This document shows positions 1-12,588 of a stretch of 64,000 nt of DNA, one piece after another; position 1 is the first letter of the stretch, and every line of letters begins with the position of its first letter. The position numbers and the translations under genes are program-made. The notes below the pieces were generated by a model that was not told the DNA's origin, ran no database searches, and was given only the letters and a program-made list of their open reading frames with translations. Origin of the DNA: Chaetomium olivaceum (taxonomy: Eukaryota; Ascomycota; Sordariomycetes; Sordariales; Chaetomiaceae); assembly GCA_039881045.1 (NCBI GenBank), contig JAYWVB010000001.1, positions 992,001 to 1,056,000 on the forward strand, given 5' to 3'.

Positions 1-644
1 AGCAAGTCTGTCTTGGATAGCCTGGGCCACCCGCTTTGAAGCGCTCCTTGCCTGCGTTTTTGGCCATGCCAGTCTCTAACCGGGCCGATCGACACAACAC
101 ACCGAGGTCGAGGGGGAGAATCTAGCTCTTCTCAGCATGATAGATGTAGACCCAGAGAATATCGTTTTATCTTGTAGTGCCCCTCATGCCTAGCGCAGAG
201 TATCCCAATGCCACAAATTTTATCAGTTCGAGATGTACATAGCGTAATTGTTGAACACTGTGTCTCACGTAGTCCCGATAAGTGCACGATGTCCGGCCGG
301 CTGATGTTCAACGAGATGGCACGAACCCCACCAGGTAAACAATAACAGGTACCGCCTTCTCATGTCACCCATATATGATATGACCACTCCAGAGAAGGGC
401 AATCTCCCGGTAACAGTTATGGGATTTCTTTTCTAAAGCCTAGCTAGGTAGGTCGTCCTTGGAACCTTCCATCCCGAAGAATAGAAGTCCTCATATCCAC
501 TGAATTGTGACACAAAGCATCGCATCAGATGTTGGTTCAAATGGCCCGAAATCGAAAGCAAAGCTCTCAAGATCAGGAACGAAGAGAAAATGCACCGCGA
601 TAGGCAACTCCAAGATTACTCAGAGTTGCGCGGGCGTCAGCCAC
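1..644. other. Intergenic, downstream of INO1
   Basis: No coding sequence is supported here. The stretch next to position 644 must hold the 3' UTR and polyadenylation region of INO1, which runs leftward. Short open frames have no recognisable protein and start at non-ATG codons. Confidence 0.6.
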
Positions 645-2390
645 CTAGAACAGCTTGTGCTCCAGCGTCATGTCCGACTCAGGCTCAAGGCCAACGCAGG
701 CGCGGAAAATGTTGGCAAGGGCGGCGCGTTGCTTAGCCAGGGCGTTGACAACCGGGGTGCCGGGGGGAGTCAGGGGCGCCTTGAGCATATAGCTGAGCAC
801 GCTCAGCACGCTGTGGAAGTTCTTGTAGTCCTTGGCGCTGTCTTCCTCGGCCGAGTGCAGCTTCCACTGGATGCGAGTCATCAGCTCGGCGATCACGACC
901 AGGTCGATGATGAGCGGGGAAGCAAGCAGAGAGTCCTCGCAGACATTGGACATCCTGTGTAAAGCTGAATTAGCAGATGATAATCCGAAGCAAGAAATTG
1001 GTGTGCTTACGAGATGGTCTGGTGGCCACCGAGGAAGATCTCAGCAGAGTACTCGTCCATGGCGCGCTTGCTGTCGCCGACAGCGGGGATGTACTTGATG
1101 ACAACCACGTGGTCGGGGTGCTCGTCTTTGGCGTACAGCACGGTGTTGGCCGCGACCATGTCGTCGACGACGTTGGACTTGGAGATCTCTTTAGAGCGGA
1201 ACTGTCTGTGCGAGCTCAGGTTCATGCCATCGTTGTTGCCAAGATGGTTGTAGCTGGCAATCGAGGTGAGCTTAATTCCGGCGCTGATCATGAAGTCCAC
1301 CAGGGCCGACTTCATCTTGGTCTGGCCAGACTTGAAGTCATCGCCGCCGATGAAGGCATTGTGCTTCTCGGCCAGTTCAATGCAACCGGGGACAAAGGTG
1401 TTCTGGGGCGAGCCGTTGATGAAGGGAGCGTTCTCGAGGATGCAAGCCACCGCAAACACGGTTGAGGGGGAAACCTCCTCGTGGCCGGCTTCAATGGCCT
1501 TGAGCAGATTGTCGGCCGTGTCGTTGACGCCATCGACGAGATCGGCGAACCGTTCCGTGTTGGCAGTCCACTGGACAATAATCTTGTCCAGGTTGTTCGC
1601 AGCCTTGAAGTCACTATATTGGGTTAGAGATAGGAACACAGTAGACTCAGGCGTTGGTTACGTACCGGATATCCTTGCGGATCTGCTCGACGTGGGCCAT
1701 GCAAGCCTTGGAACCGGCAATCAGGTTGTCAGCCCGGTCCTCCTGGTTGGCGGCAATGAAGTCGGGGTAGTAGATGCTGGGAAGCGGGACAATCGCGGCC
1801 ATCTCCTTCCGGACGAGAGCCTTAAGGGTCGGCTCCAGGACCTTGGCGCGGTCCATGGCATCGGCCAGATTCATGCCGCTGATATCCCAACCACCAATGA
1901 CGAGGTCGTTGGGGTGGACCATGGGCAAGACATCATGGAAGGGGATGTTGACATCCTGCCCTGTCTTGGTGTCGGTTCCCAGCTTCAGGGTCGAGCCCAT
2001 GACAACGGAGCCGTAGTAGTTGGCGGTTTGGGGGCCATTGCGCGTTTCCCAGACCAGGCCGCGACGGTTGGCAATGATACCGGCAGTAATGGTGGTGCCG
2101 TTGTTGCCGCCCAGACCAACCAGCATCACACCAACCTTGGGGATCTTGGTGTTGAGCTTGAAGTCATAGACGGTCTCCTTGGGCGTAACCGTGCGGGTGC
2201 CATCCTCGCCATCCGTCACCATGGTAGTGCGGTAGGTGTACTTGGAGCGGATCTCCGTGTCCGAGTACACCACATTGGGGGAGTTCACAATGAACTTGGG
2301 GCGAGCGGCCGAGCCATTGCTAGCAACGCCATTGTTGGAGTGTCCACCACCGTTCGCAGTGCCCGAGTCAGTCTCAGCGTGTGGTGCCAT
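645..2390 (-). CDS. INO1: Inositol-3-phosphate synthase (myo-inositol-1-phosphate synthase)
   Basis: Converts glucose 6-phosphate to 1D-myo-inositol 3-phosphate using NAD, the committed step of inositol and phosphatidylinositol synthesis; a cytosolic homotetramer in this family. Three exons are clear: 2390-1666, 1613-1011 and 954-645, with introns of 52 and 56 nt (GTACGT..AG and GTAAGC..AG). The sum is 1638 nt, giving 545 aa, close to the usual 530-550. The NAD-binding glycine-rich segment VGLGGNNGT lies near residue 90, followed by NGPQTANYYGS. Later come IVQWTANTERF, a segment around GGDDFKSGQTKMKS and SYNHLGNNDGMNLS, all hallmarks of the family. Exon 3 starts within TISMSNVCEDS. The first ATG of the frame is used. 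No lesion is seen. A Ser/Gly/Asn-rich extension of about 30 residues precedes the conserved core. The gene has a likely 5' UTR intron and stands alone next to a large upstream spacer. Confidence 0.96.
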
Positions 2391-2515
2391 TTTCGCAAAT
2401 TCTTAGATCAGCAATACTTGTCTTCTGGAAACAGAGACTTTATTGGGTCTGGATCGAGTCCGCTGCTCCTCCGGGAGAGGCAGAACAACGGGCTCCTGCG
2501 TACGGGTGGTGGACG

Positions 2516-2591
2516 CTATTGGAACGGTTAGAATGATTGTAACGGAGATAAAGTGTGCTGCCGGTGGTCTATGTAATAAAAATCTGCTTAC
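2516..2591 (-). other. Probable 5' UTR intron of INO1
   Basis: On the minus strand a GTAAGC donor (2591) is followed by a TTCTAACC branch-like site and a CAATAG acceptor (2516). The 76-nt intron would lie about 125 nt upstream of the INO1 ATG in untranslated leader. This is inferred from splice motifs only. Confidence 0.55.
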
Positions 2592-5500
2592 GAGTTGAGA
2601 AGGTTGGAGAACGTTTTGACGGCTGGAGCGACCGCAACTCGAAAGTGCGATCAGTTAGTGCAAGAAAAACGAAATGATTTCAGTTGGTTGAATGTCTAAG
2701 GCTCAAGAATGCCAACGAACTAGATTGTAGTCGAAGCTTTCAAATAACTGAATATAATGGGGTTTGACAAAGGAAAACTCGCTCGGCAGAAACGGCGGCA
2801 GTACCTGCCTCTTATACCCCAAGCCCAGGCGGTGAAAAGATGCGCTAATGTCCATCGTACCTACCTAACCCAACCTACCTAACTCCCTACATACATTGGG
2901 GCTCCACGCCTCGGATTCCTCGGCCGCTAAATCTGGGGATACTCGAATCTTCGACCATTGGGGATTCGACAGTTGACAGCGGGTCCATCCCGCTTCTGCC
3001 GCCATCGAGACGGGATGAGGTGGTCACCCACTCGCTGCAGAACGGCCATCTTTTTCAGATCCGCATCCTGACTGAAAGCAAGCAAACACGATATCTCGGC
3101 CTCTACGAGCCCGCCAGCACGTTACTTTTCACAATAGTGATCCGACCGATCCGTCTGACCTTCCTGCTGTTAATGGCAGGCCAAAGCACGTTTCTATTTT
3201 CTTCCATGTGTCGTTCACCTCGCTACCCCTCCAAGGTGCACTGTTTTCTGCGCCAGACTCGTATGCAACTAGCGCGGGGTGCGGGGCGGGCGGGGCCAGG
3301 GAGCGAACATTGGATTCGTTGATTGGTGGCCGATGTTGCCGGAGCCAGTCCGTCACGCGAGGACCGGCCGCGTCCGGGACGGGAGAGTTGAGTTTCCCGA
3401 TGACGGAGCCGTGCTCTTACTTCTCTGCACCGCGGCACCGCTCTTCACCCGCCCGCGCCCAGCGCGGAAAAGGTGGAAATGATCTTAGATGGTGCTGATC
3501 ATCTCCACATAGAGACGTCGAGTTGCCAGCAAACTGATGTGGCACCTCCTTTGTTGCTTTGAACTCGGGACTCGGCAAGGAACTTGAGCGTTGCTGTTAA
3601 CAGCTTCCGGTATCTTGTCGCAAGATTCTTGCGTGTGTTAGCTCGTTCCGCTTTGCCGACGCCGGAGTCACGGTTGAGCCGCCCCGGATTCGTCACCTGC
3701 AGCATCCATCGTGGCTCGAGGCCCGAAAATCGTCCGAGTTTTGGGAAGAACCTGCCTTTGAGTAGCAAAGGCCGCGTTGCCGTTGGTGTTTGGCCGATCC
3801 AACACCACCTTGCAATTGCAGAGTAGACACGTTGTTGGTCAAGTCAATACAGGCGGTGAACACTGCAGCCAAAGCTCTCACTTGGCGGTTCTCATGCACG
3901 AAGATGGCGAAGCATGGCGGATTCGTACCAAGCCCTTGGCTGCAAAACATTTGCCTCGCATCCTGTTCGAAACTTTTGTTATCAGCGTTGGCCAAAATCC
4001 AAAGTTTTGATATGTGATTACTCGGAACTCGATCATCGGTCGTCTTAGTGGCATATCATAACGAAGAGCTTGCACGTTTCTCACTCAGTCTCTAGCTAGA
4101 AGAAAAAAAAGCCCGCCCTCAAGTAGGCTCCCAAGGGAGAGGGACGAGTGAAAGATATCAAGCAAAAGAACTCGGGATGGGAATCGATCAAAAGGAGACA
4201 AGCCCAGCACAAGAAATCAAACCAAGGGATTCGGGCAAAGGAGAAGGAAATCGAGCAAATCTAGCTCCTTGTGTGGTTTCTACAGTTGAGGTTTGGTCGA
4301 CCCCCCCCCCCCCTCCCCCCACGCCGCGCGCATGTTCAGAGCCAGCTTTTTCAGCGCGTGGAGTCCGAGTATAGGCTGAGAATCACCTCGCATGATCTTA
4401 TGGGAGAAACGACATATCCGAACGGCAAAAAGGCGGCGTTCCACATACATGCTGCTGTCAACAAGACATTCTGGGAGGCAGTCACCAACACTGCGGATAT
4501 TGACGTGCAGCTTCCTGATGACAGCCTGGCTTAGATGCGTGGCAGAGGGGCAACCTTGCGGGCTCGTTGGTTTTCGTTTCACCAACGCACCCGGACGCGA
4601 GGCATGAATTACCCGTGCAGACGAGTGGTTCGGTTGGGTGTGGGGTTGCAGCAAAATGGGTGGTATCCGGATGCAGCTCTGGCACATTTCCGCCGTCCGG
4701 TCCGGTCAAGCACCGTTCGAACGGGCAAGGAATTACTCTGACCTCTGGCTAACGAATGAAGTTGGGAATCGCGGCTGATATCAGCGCGTGGAATGTACGG
4801 GGCTTGGCCGAGTGGCGGCAATTTGATGGCCCCTTGATCAGCCGCTGACGTTCAGCCTGACACAAGGAGCTGGCCTCGAAAAAGGCCGGGCGACAACTCC
4901 GATTTACCGCTGCGTCTTCGTGCTTGGAGATGGGGAGGGGAAGAGGTCTCGGCCAATGGCCGGGCCAGGTCGCTCACAGGCATGAAAGGGTACCTCAACC
5001 ACGATATTGTAAGCTTAAGAGCTCAGCTTAGTGGAACCGCAACGACGGGTTCTCAGCCCATCGCTCGGAAATATCTCGATCTTGCGTAATCCGCCCGGCA
5101 CTTGGCCGAGCGGTTGTTCCATTCGCCGAACGTGCAGTTGGTTGACGTGAGCGAGATGATGACGAAGGGCTTTCGAAGTTCTGGAAGTCAATCAGCCACA
5201 AGGGTTTCGGTGGCCGGCCGCATTACTCCAGGTCCAAGACGACAGGGGACCTGGCATGGTAATGGCTTGGCAGGGCAGCAGCTCATCCCGACACGATTAT
5301 TGGATGTGTCAGGGGGGGCAATCTTAAACACCAACACCACACTGTCCAAGAATGTGCAACGCCGACGAGCCTTGTGAGCAGCTGGAAATGCAGCGATTTG
5401 CTGGCGAGCCGCTCGGTACCAATCAGCTGACGGATTCGGAAACAGCCCCCAAGGAACAGTGTTCGAAGTGATCTGTAACTATCTCAATCTGAAAGCGAGA

Positions 5501-7124
5501 ATGAACGAAAACGAAACGGAAGTTGCCTCGTAATTCGGGATACTGGGGGTAATGTGGTGATGACCTACGATACTAACCTCCGCGACGTCCTTGCCGCCAG
5601 TCTGTTTTGAGATATACGAGAGAGAATAGAGTGCCGTTGGCCGTCAACGGCATGACAACTTTGCATCTGAGACGCGGTGGCGGTCACGGTCCCGTCTGGC
5701 AGAGATGATGCTGGACCAACAAATCCCATTAGGGGGAAAGCCACCAAAGTCGTGTCAGTTCCTCCCCCCCATCAGCCATTGGACGAGGCGAATCAGGCGA
5801 ATGAGGCGAATGCTACTGCAAGGTACCCGCTCCAACAGCCGAGACTCTCCTCTGCTGCTGTTGGCTCTCGAACAAGTGGGCGTTGATCGATAGCGATGTG
5901 GAGCCCCGAAAGATTGCGACAAGCCTCTGGCAACAGGGAGAGCGACGTGTGGTTTCTTCGATCGCGTTGCATAATGAAGCCAAATTGCCGAGCGTGGGCA
6001 TTGCAACGACGACGAAGAAAGCGCCGAAATGACGACCAAAGGACCGGAGAGTTGAGCTTCCACGCGCCGTTCAGGGTTATTGCCAGTTCTGTAGCCAACG
6101 CCGCCACTCGTCCGCCCCCGAGCTTGAGTTGAGCAGCGTCGTTCCTTCTTGCAACTCGCCTCCTCACCGCTCATGGGCGACAAGTTGCGATTGCCATCTT
6201 GGGGACTGTCACGGCGCCCATTCACAAATCGGGACTAGACTAATGCAAGGGCGCGCGGGCCATCTGCTCGCTTTGGCCTGGTTGCACTGGGGGAAGGAGA
6301 TTCGGCAGCGGTGCAGATGCACCCAAAGACGGCGACGTTTTGGCTGTCAGGGGGGTCAGGACCCTGGTCTGGCTTGATCCTCGCTCCATCTGTGCACATC
6401 GCGCAAATCCCCGGCTCTTTTTTCCTCCAAAAGCGGGGGGAGCTCGGCACGAGACCCCTGTGCGGCCACCGAACCCCCATCGACGTCCCTGCAGCGATGT
6501 ACAGAAGGCCCGGGGCCAGGGTCGGTGTAACGGGCTGGCCTTTTGCCCGTGGCTCTTCATCCAACTCATCATCCCTTTGGGAAACACTTGCATCTTGCAT
6601 CTGCACCCCGACGGCCAACTTCACCCTCCACTTTCGAGACACGATCCGCAACAACACCACTCGCCCGCCTTACCCCCCCACAACTCGTTTATTTTGTGCA
6701 GCCGGTTGAGAATCGCGCACAGCCCGGCTTGGCAGGTCTAGACTCTCTCATTGTCGAGGCCCTGTTCTTGTAAAACCAGATCGGTCCCGGCGCACCGTGG
6801 GATCCTGTCCTCCTTCTGGTAGAATCCACTGTCTGAGCGGTTGCTCCAAGTAATCGTTGCCCTCAACATCCATCCGCCTTTGCTTGGTTGGGGTGTTAGA
6901 CCCTGGACCGGCACAACAAGAAGATCAGTAACTACCTATTCCGTCGCTCGGCCCCGGTTTGGAGGAGGGCCGGCCCGAGGACAACAACACACGCTCCCCG
7001 GCGGCAGGACAGGGCGGCAGGAGACCCGGGGGGCAGGTCGTCTTCGGAACTTCGCACCCGCTTCCCGATTTCGCACTCCGAAGTGCTTGCGCCTCCCATT
7101 GCGAATCGCTGAGGACACTCGAGA
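2592..7124. other. Large divergent intergenic region (INO1 / LIM gene)
   Basis: About 4.5 kb separates the divergently transcribed INO1 and LIM-domain genes. Several 60-150 codon frames exist on both strands, but they overlap one another, mostly lack ATG starts and conserved motifs, and I recognise none. The DNA contains TACCTA-type repeats around 2862-2890 and a C-rich tract at about 4302-4320. It presumably holds both promoters and long leaders; I see no specific regulatory site I can name. Confidence 0.5.
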
Positions 7125-9499
7125 ATGGCAGCTGTAGGGAGGGAGTCGCGCTTCATGCCGACAGTTAAATGTTCGTCATGTAACGAACAGGTGGAAATAT
7201 CCCTGATGGGAGAGCATCTCTGCACTGGCTCGGGTTCACCGGTGGAACGTATGATAACAACCACCCCTTCCGCTCCCCCCTGGCCCCGACTAACATCGTC
7301 TCTAGCCACGCCCCCATTGCCCGCGGCCTCGCTATTCGGGAGACTGATGCCAGCTTTCGGCAACCCATTAGCTCCAAAACAACAACCCAAACAACCCCCT
7401 CAGGTGGACACCTCTGCGGCTAGTACGCGTTACCCTAAGCCCGACTTGCTGGGTTTTGCTAATAATGGTCTAGATCGCGCATATACGGGTCAAACCCAGC
7501 TTACACCCGTCAGTCAAGACAATGGTACATCGCCGCAAACTCCGATTGGGGAGTCGGACACCGAAACCGATGCGTTCTTCTCGCCGGAGATTGCGGACAA
7601 CTCTCCGCCACAGTCCATGAGGCCAGGTGGATATGGAGGATTCGGAAGCAGCACTACTTTCGAGGACTCGGGGTTCCGGGCGTACGTGCCAAAAAGGCAG
7701 GAGCCGGATTTGATGGACAACACGGCTAGTCCCCTTGATCCGGCCCGTCGACCTTCAGCGGCTGGTCTTGGTGCGCCGGGGGGCGCGGACGACCGTCCCA
7801 GCACCTCTGCCTCTAATGCCAGCAGCAGCTTGGGAAGCGCAAGACTGCCGAAGCCACAGAAAGGATATGGGGGTTTTGGTCCGCCTCTAAAAGCGTCGGA
7901 ACAGGGCCTCGATCTGCCCACCACGCCGAATAGGTCCGAGACATTTCCCCTACCTAGCGAACGTTTCGGTCCGCCCCTCGCACGCCTACTGCTCCGCTCC
8001 TTTCGGCGACACTGCGACCGGATCGACTACAGCCCTCGCTGGATTCTCCGGGCGGACCTGACGGACGATCTCCAATGGCGAGCCCTAGGAGGCCGAGCAG
8101 GGGGCCGGATACCTCTCGGCCACCGCCACCACGAACGAGCGCGATTCGACCGATGACCCCTGTTGTCCCAACAATTAATTTGGCCGAGGAGTTTGGGATC
8201 GGGAACCCGTACCACAACCCGTCCGAATCGACATCATCAACCAACTCTTCGGAAAACAGCAGTCAGCCGGAACGCCGGCCCAGCCAAGCGAGCCAGGCCA
8301 GCTCGCGAACAAGCCCAGCAAGGTCTCTAGGCTCGAGGTCGGGGAAAAGCCCGTCTGATACATCGAGTTTCGATAACTTGATGACGGATATCCAGTCTTC
8401 CATGGACGACATGAAACCAAGGCCACCTCTACCCGCACCTTTAACGATCCCGTCGAGAGATATTGGGAGCCGGCCGTCCCCCTTGAGCGCGCGCCCCCCC
8501 CGCTCAGGAGACCGGGGGTATGACCCGCGTATCGACCCTGCAGTTCAAAACCCGCGCATCGGCCAAGAAAAATCTCCTTTACCATCGCCAATGCCGGGTG
8601 CGCCGGTCCGAGACAAACTGACAGTCCAAATACCCACCGATATCCTCTCCCCCAGCACACCTGGCTTCCCATCTCCGGGATGGGCCCGGTCACCCGAGGT
8701 GGACGAGCAGGCTGGCGAGAGACGCCCTTCTGAGGCGTACCCTACACTACCAACCCCGGTACAATTCCAACCGCCATGGAAACGGCAGCAAGCAGCACAA
8801 CAAGCACCACCGCCACAACAAGCACCACAACAACAGCAACCGAAGCCCTCCCGCTCCCGCTCTCGCTCTCGCTCTCGTGAGCCGGCTCCCACCTCAGCAC
8901 GCGGCGATTGCAAAGCCTGTGGCCTCCCAATCAAGGGCAAATCGATATCGAGCGCCGATGGCCGCTTGACGGGCCGGTACCACAAGTCGTGCTTCGTTTG
9001 CTCCACCTGCCAGAACCCCTTCTCCTCGTCCACCTTCTACGTGCTCGACGACAAGCCGTACTGCGAGCTACACTATCACAACCTCAACGGCAGCCTCTGC
9101 GGCAGCTGTGGCAGGGGCATCGAGGGCCAGTACCTCGAGGACGAGTCCTCTGTGAAGCACCACGTTGGGTGCTTCAAGTGTGGCGAGTGCGGGATGGCGC
9201 TGAGGGATGGGTACTTCGAGGTGAATGGGAAGGCCTATTGTGGGGATGACGCTTGGAGGCTCGCAGGCGGTGGACCAAATGATGCGCCAGGTGGTATGGG
9301 GGGCAGGGGTGGTATGGGCGGTCGCGGTGGCAGGGGTGGCAGAGGTGGCAGGGGTGGTATGGGGTTCCGGCCTCCGCATATGGGTTTACCTGGTGGACCG
9401 AGAGGCGGCATGGGCGGTGGCTACAACCCCAGCAGACTGGGGCCGATGGGACAAAGACCGAAGATGGAGAAGAGAATGACGAGGTTGGGGATGATGTGA
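7125..9499 (+). CDS. Two-LIM-domain protein with RGG-rich C-terminus (one frameshift)
   Basis: Probable cytoskeletal or polarity scaffold of the fungal paxillin-like LIM group; the role is inferred from domains only. Exon 1 is 7125-7248. A 57-nt intron (GTATGA, CTAAC branch, TCTCTAG) ends at 7305, and exon 2 runs to 9499. The N-terminus has a short Cys motif (KCSSCNEQVEISLMGEHLC) conserved at the start of such proteins. A long disordered Ser/Pro region follows, with two GYGGFG motifs. Two LIM zinc fingers sit near the C-terminus (about 8905-9250), with CKACGLPIKG, CFVCSTC and CELHYH in the first and CGSCGRGIEG, CFKCGEC and YCGDDAW in the second. A Gly/Arg tail of GGRGGMGG repeats follows. The reading frame changes at the CCCC run 7974-7977. 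Adding one base restores one frame of about 772 aa, and no GT-AG intron with matching phase explains the change. Either a sequencing error or a real lesion is possible. Confidence 0.85.
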
Positions 9500-12400
9500 G
9501 CAAGCGATACATTGGCCACATCATCATCCATCTACGGACGACCATGCCCACTCGACGACGGCTCCGGGGTAATACGCGTCAACGCGCACGAAACGGCTTG
9601 ATGCCGACATCTAATATTCACATTTGGCCTGAGCACTCATGGATTGAGGCTCCTACTTTTTTTTTCTATTCTCGATACCCCGATCACCATTTCACTTCAT
9701 ATACCCACTGGATTCGGACTAGCATATTTTTGCACTTTACTTTGTCTTTACGGTCAGATAATTGGGAGATTGGAAAACGGGACCGGCCAACGCTTGTCCA
9801 GCAGGCGGGATTCTTGGGAGGTTCCAGTCGTTACAAGCGGACCATGGGTGCGGTCATAGAACACCGATTGACAGAGTCTGAGTTTCTGGCGTTCACCCGT
9901 GTAACGCTGAGGGCGTCAGACCTGTTCCAAACGGTCTGAGATAGCGTCATCACGCTTTCTGGAAGACTTTTCCGTGTTGTGTCAGCGGGTCGATCCCGAC
10001 GCACAACATCAGCCACATGGTTGCGTGCATGGAATACGCAAGAGCCTTACGGTTTGTATGCAAGCACGCATGCACGGAGGCGGATTACGGTGGCGCGGAC
10101 AGAAACGCAGCCACCTCACACACGTGGACCTCAGGAAATCAGAGTGATGTTGTGTTGCTGTAACGAGGAATACTAAATCATGTATATAAACAATAGTGCT
10201 TAATACCTACTCCAGGGACAAAAAAGAAAGATACTCTCCACCAAGACACCCATCCGGTCAACGTTGATTGATTTGGAGCGGGCATAACTGACTCAGGTGT
10301 TCAAATCGGTGATCAAGTTGTGACAAGTGGACGAGCCAGAGTCTCAGCCTCGACCCCGAGACATCGTTCGTTTCATTCCACCTTGGAATAACTACCTATA
10401 TAGAGGCTCTGCTGTGTACAGATGTACATACATACAACCTCATGTATGGGTGTCTTCATAGACTAGGTATAATAACCGGCTCGGACAACAAGTTCTCGAA
10501 AACCCACCGAAACTATTTATCTATGTATCATCGGCTAGAAACAGGATGCGAATGGTTACACACGTGCCGCTGTTTGCCACTCTGTCCCGGTTCCAGAATC
10601 GAAATCCCGGCAGATCTCAGTTCCTCCTGCAGAAACGCTTATTTCCACCCATGTTTTTTCGGGTCGGCTTGCTTTTTTTCCAACGTCCCCAGTGGTCCCC
10701 TCGACTCAATCTCCGTCTTTCTTGTTTTGGCGCCACAGCCCCGCCAACATGTGCATCCGGCTAGGGGGCACGGGGGCGCTCTGATTGCATGGGCTCGAAA
10801 TAAGCTCGGGATTGGTGTGAAGGGTGAACCCACACTTTTGGTCCCTCGCCGGCTTGAGAACGGTGCTGGCTGAATGAATGGGCGCTTACACAGATGGAGA
10901 TAGGGGGAGGGCGGTTATTTAGCTCGCATTTGCATTTGAGGAGGGGGGTAAGTCGGTGAGCTGCCTGGGTTGGTGCTCTCCCCTGACCTTGGCTCCCTAA
11001 GGTAGGTTGACTAAGGCGTCGCGGCGCGTTGAACCAGGTTCGGAGCGGTCAGCGGTGAAATTCATCTGCATGATTCTTCCGCAACGCCCTCATTAAATTC
11101 GCTCATCCCGGGAAAAGTGAGCGTGGGTTGAGAACACATCCGCGCTAGAATGTTTTTGACACTATGGGTCTCGGAAGTTGCAGTTCTGTACCGTACCAGA
11201 CACGAATACATACAAATTCTGCAACACGACCAGAGATTGCGATTGTTGACACACGTGTTCCCCTGGTTCAACTTCAAACAGTGGACCGACCGAACAATCG
11301 AGAACTGAATTTCCACTACCGGTTCGGTACCCCCTCCGAGCTTTTCGATCCTCCCAAGCTTGGCGTCGATTCGGGGTTCAAGTTCTAGACCGCCCCCTTC
11401 TCGGGCTAGTCAGGGGGAGACGCCCCTTCGAGGGTGGTGGCGTCAGTCCGCATTAGGAAAGACTTTGCTTTCGGCCCACTATCCCCATCAGTGTTAAATG
11501 TCAAGAGACGGATGGAAAGATGGCTCAAAACAGCAGCAACCATGAGGTCGTTTGTTTTCATAACTCTCGGAAAACCCGCGACAGGGCTCGGAAGCAACAT
11601 GCAGACTTAAAAGTTCTTGAAGAAGTAAGCTGCCGTCGATCGCTGATGGTGCGACATGCAGATGACGTTATGGCGGGAGTTGAATGGAGATCGCCCAACA
11701 CAGCCCGGTACGCAGAGATCTGTACTCGAATAAGATCTTCAGCCGCCCCTTCCCTGCACAAGGGGGTTTGCAGTGACGGGCCCACCCGAAATCCTCTCGC
11801 TGCAGCTGGCATTTTGGCTTCGTCCCAATCATGGCTCGGAAACTCAGAGGGACTCGCTGTGATACAACATGGGTGTTGTGGGTGCTTGCGTGGAAAGGTC
11901 GGCTGCTCTTGCTGAAAGAAAATGGACCCTTGTACCTGCCACTCCATGGTCGGCCGTTTCCAGGTTGTTGACTTTGCTCGCAAATGGGAATTCCCGTTGG
12001 TCTTTTTGTCTTGTTCCCCTGTCTCATCTCGCTCCCCACCGCCCCGGCCTTGAACCTTGTCACCGGCACCGTTTGAAGCAACATTTTCGGGCTTCCACCC
12101 CACCGCGGGAGAGTGACCCCTGCGCCGCCCCTGATGCCCGCCACGTCCGGCCCTGGTTTATCAAAGAATTCGCCTAACTAATTAACACTGGACTTCCATG
12201 ACCAAAACCGTTTGACTGTTTTCCCACTCTTCATCCACCCACAGACAGTCGCTATCGTTCGTTTGATACGGAAACCTGGTTGACCACCATCACCAGCCTC
12301 TCGCGACTCCATCCTGGACGCTCCCGTCTTCGATCAGGCGATCGACTTTTCTCTTCTTTCGTGCAATCACTCGTTTCAGCACGATTCGGCAGGCCCTGCA

Positions 12401-12588
12401 TTTTCCTTGACGCTTACTCCCAAGTTGTATCAGCAAACAGCCGCCTGGCATCATTGTGCAAACAAGCCTTCCTTGGGACATGCCTGTTTAAGACCGGCCT
12501 TTTTCTCTTCGGACTTTTGCGACTACTAGTCGTTTTTCCCTCCGACCACCTCTCAATTCTCTTGTCAAGTCTTTAGATCGCCTTGACG
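9500..12588 (+). other. Intergenic, LIM gene 3' side to DUF3405 gene promoter
   Basis: About 3.1 kb without a supported gene. Short open frames on both strands show no domain, signal peptide or splice-consistent exons. The pyrimidine-rich DNA from about 12200 to 12588 (many TCTTC, CTTTC and CACC blocks) looks like the promoter and leader of the next gene. Confidence 0.5.

Noticed and set aside
3020..6740. Many 70-150 codon frames between INO1 and the LIM gene
   Set aside because: Overlap one another on both strands, lack recognisable motifs and good starts.
7960..8075. An intron to explain the LIM gene frame change
   Set aside because: No GT donor with the needed phase pairs with the CTACAG at 8033, and candidate donors (GTCCGC, GTTTCG) are poor; one missing base in CCCC explains it more simply.
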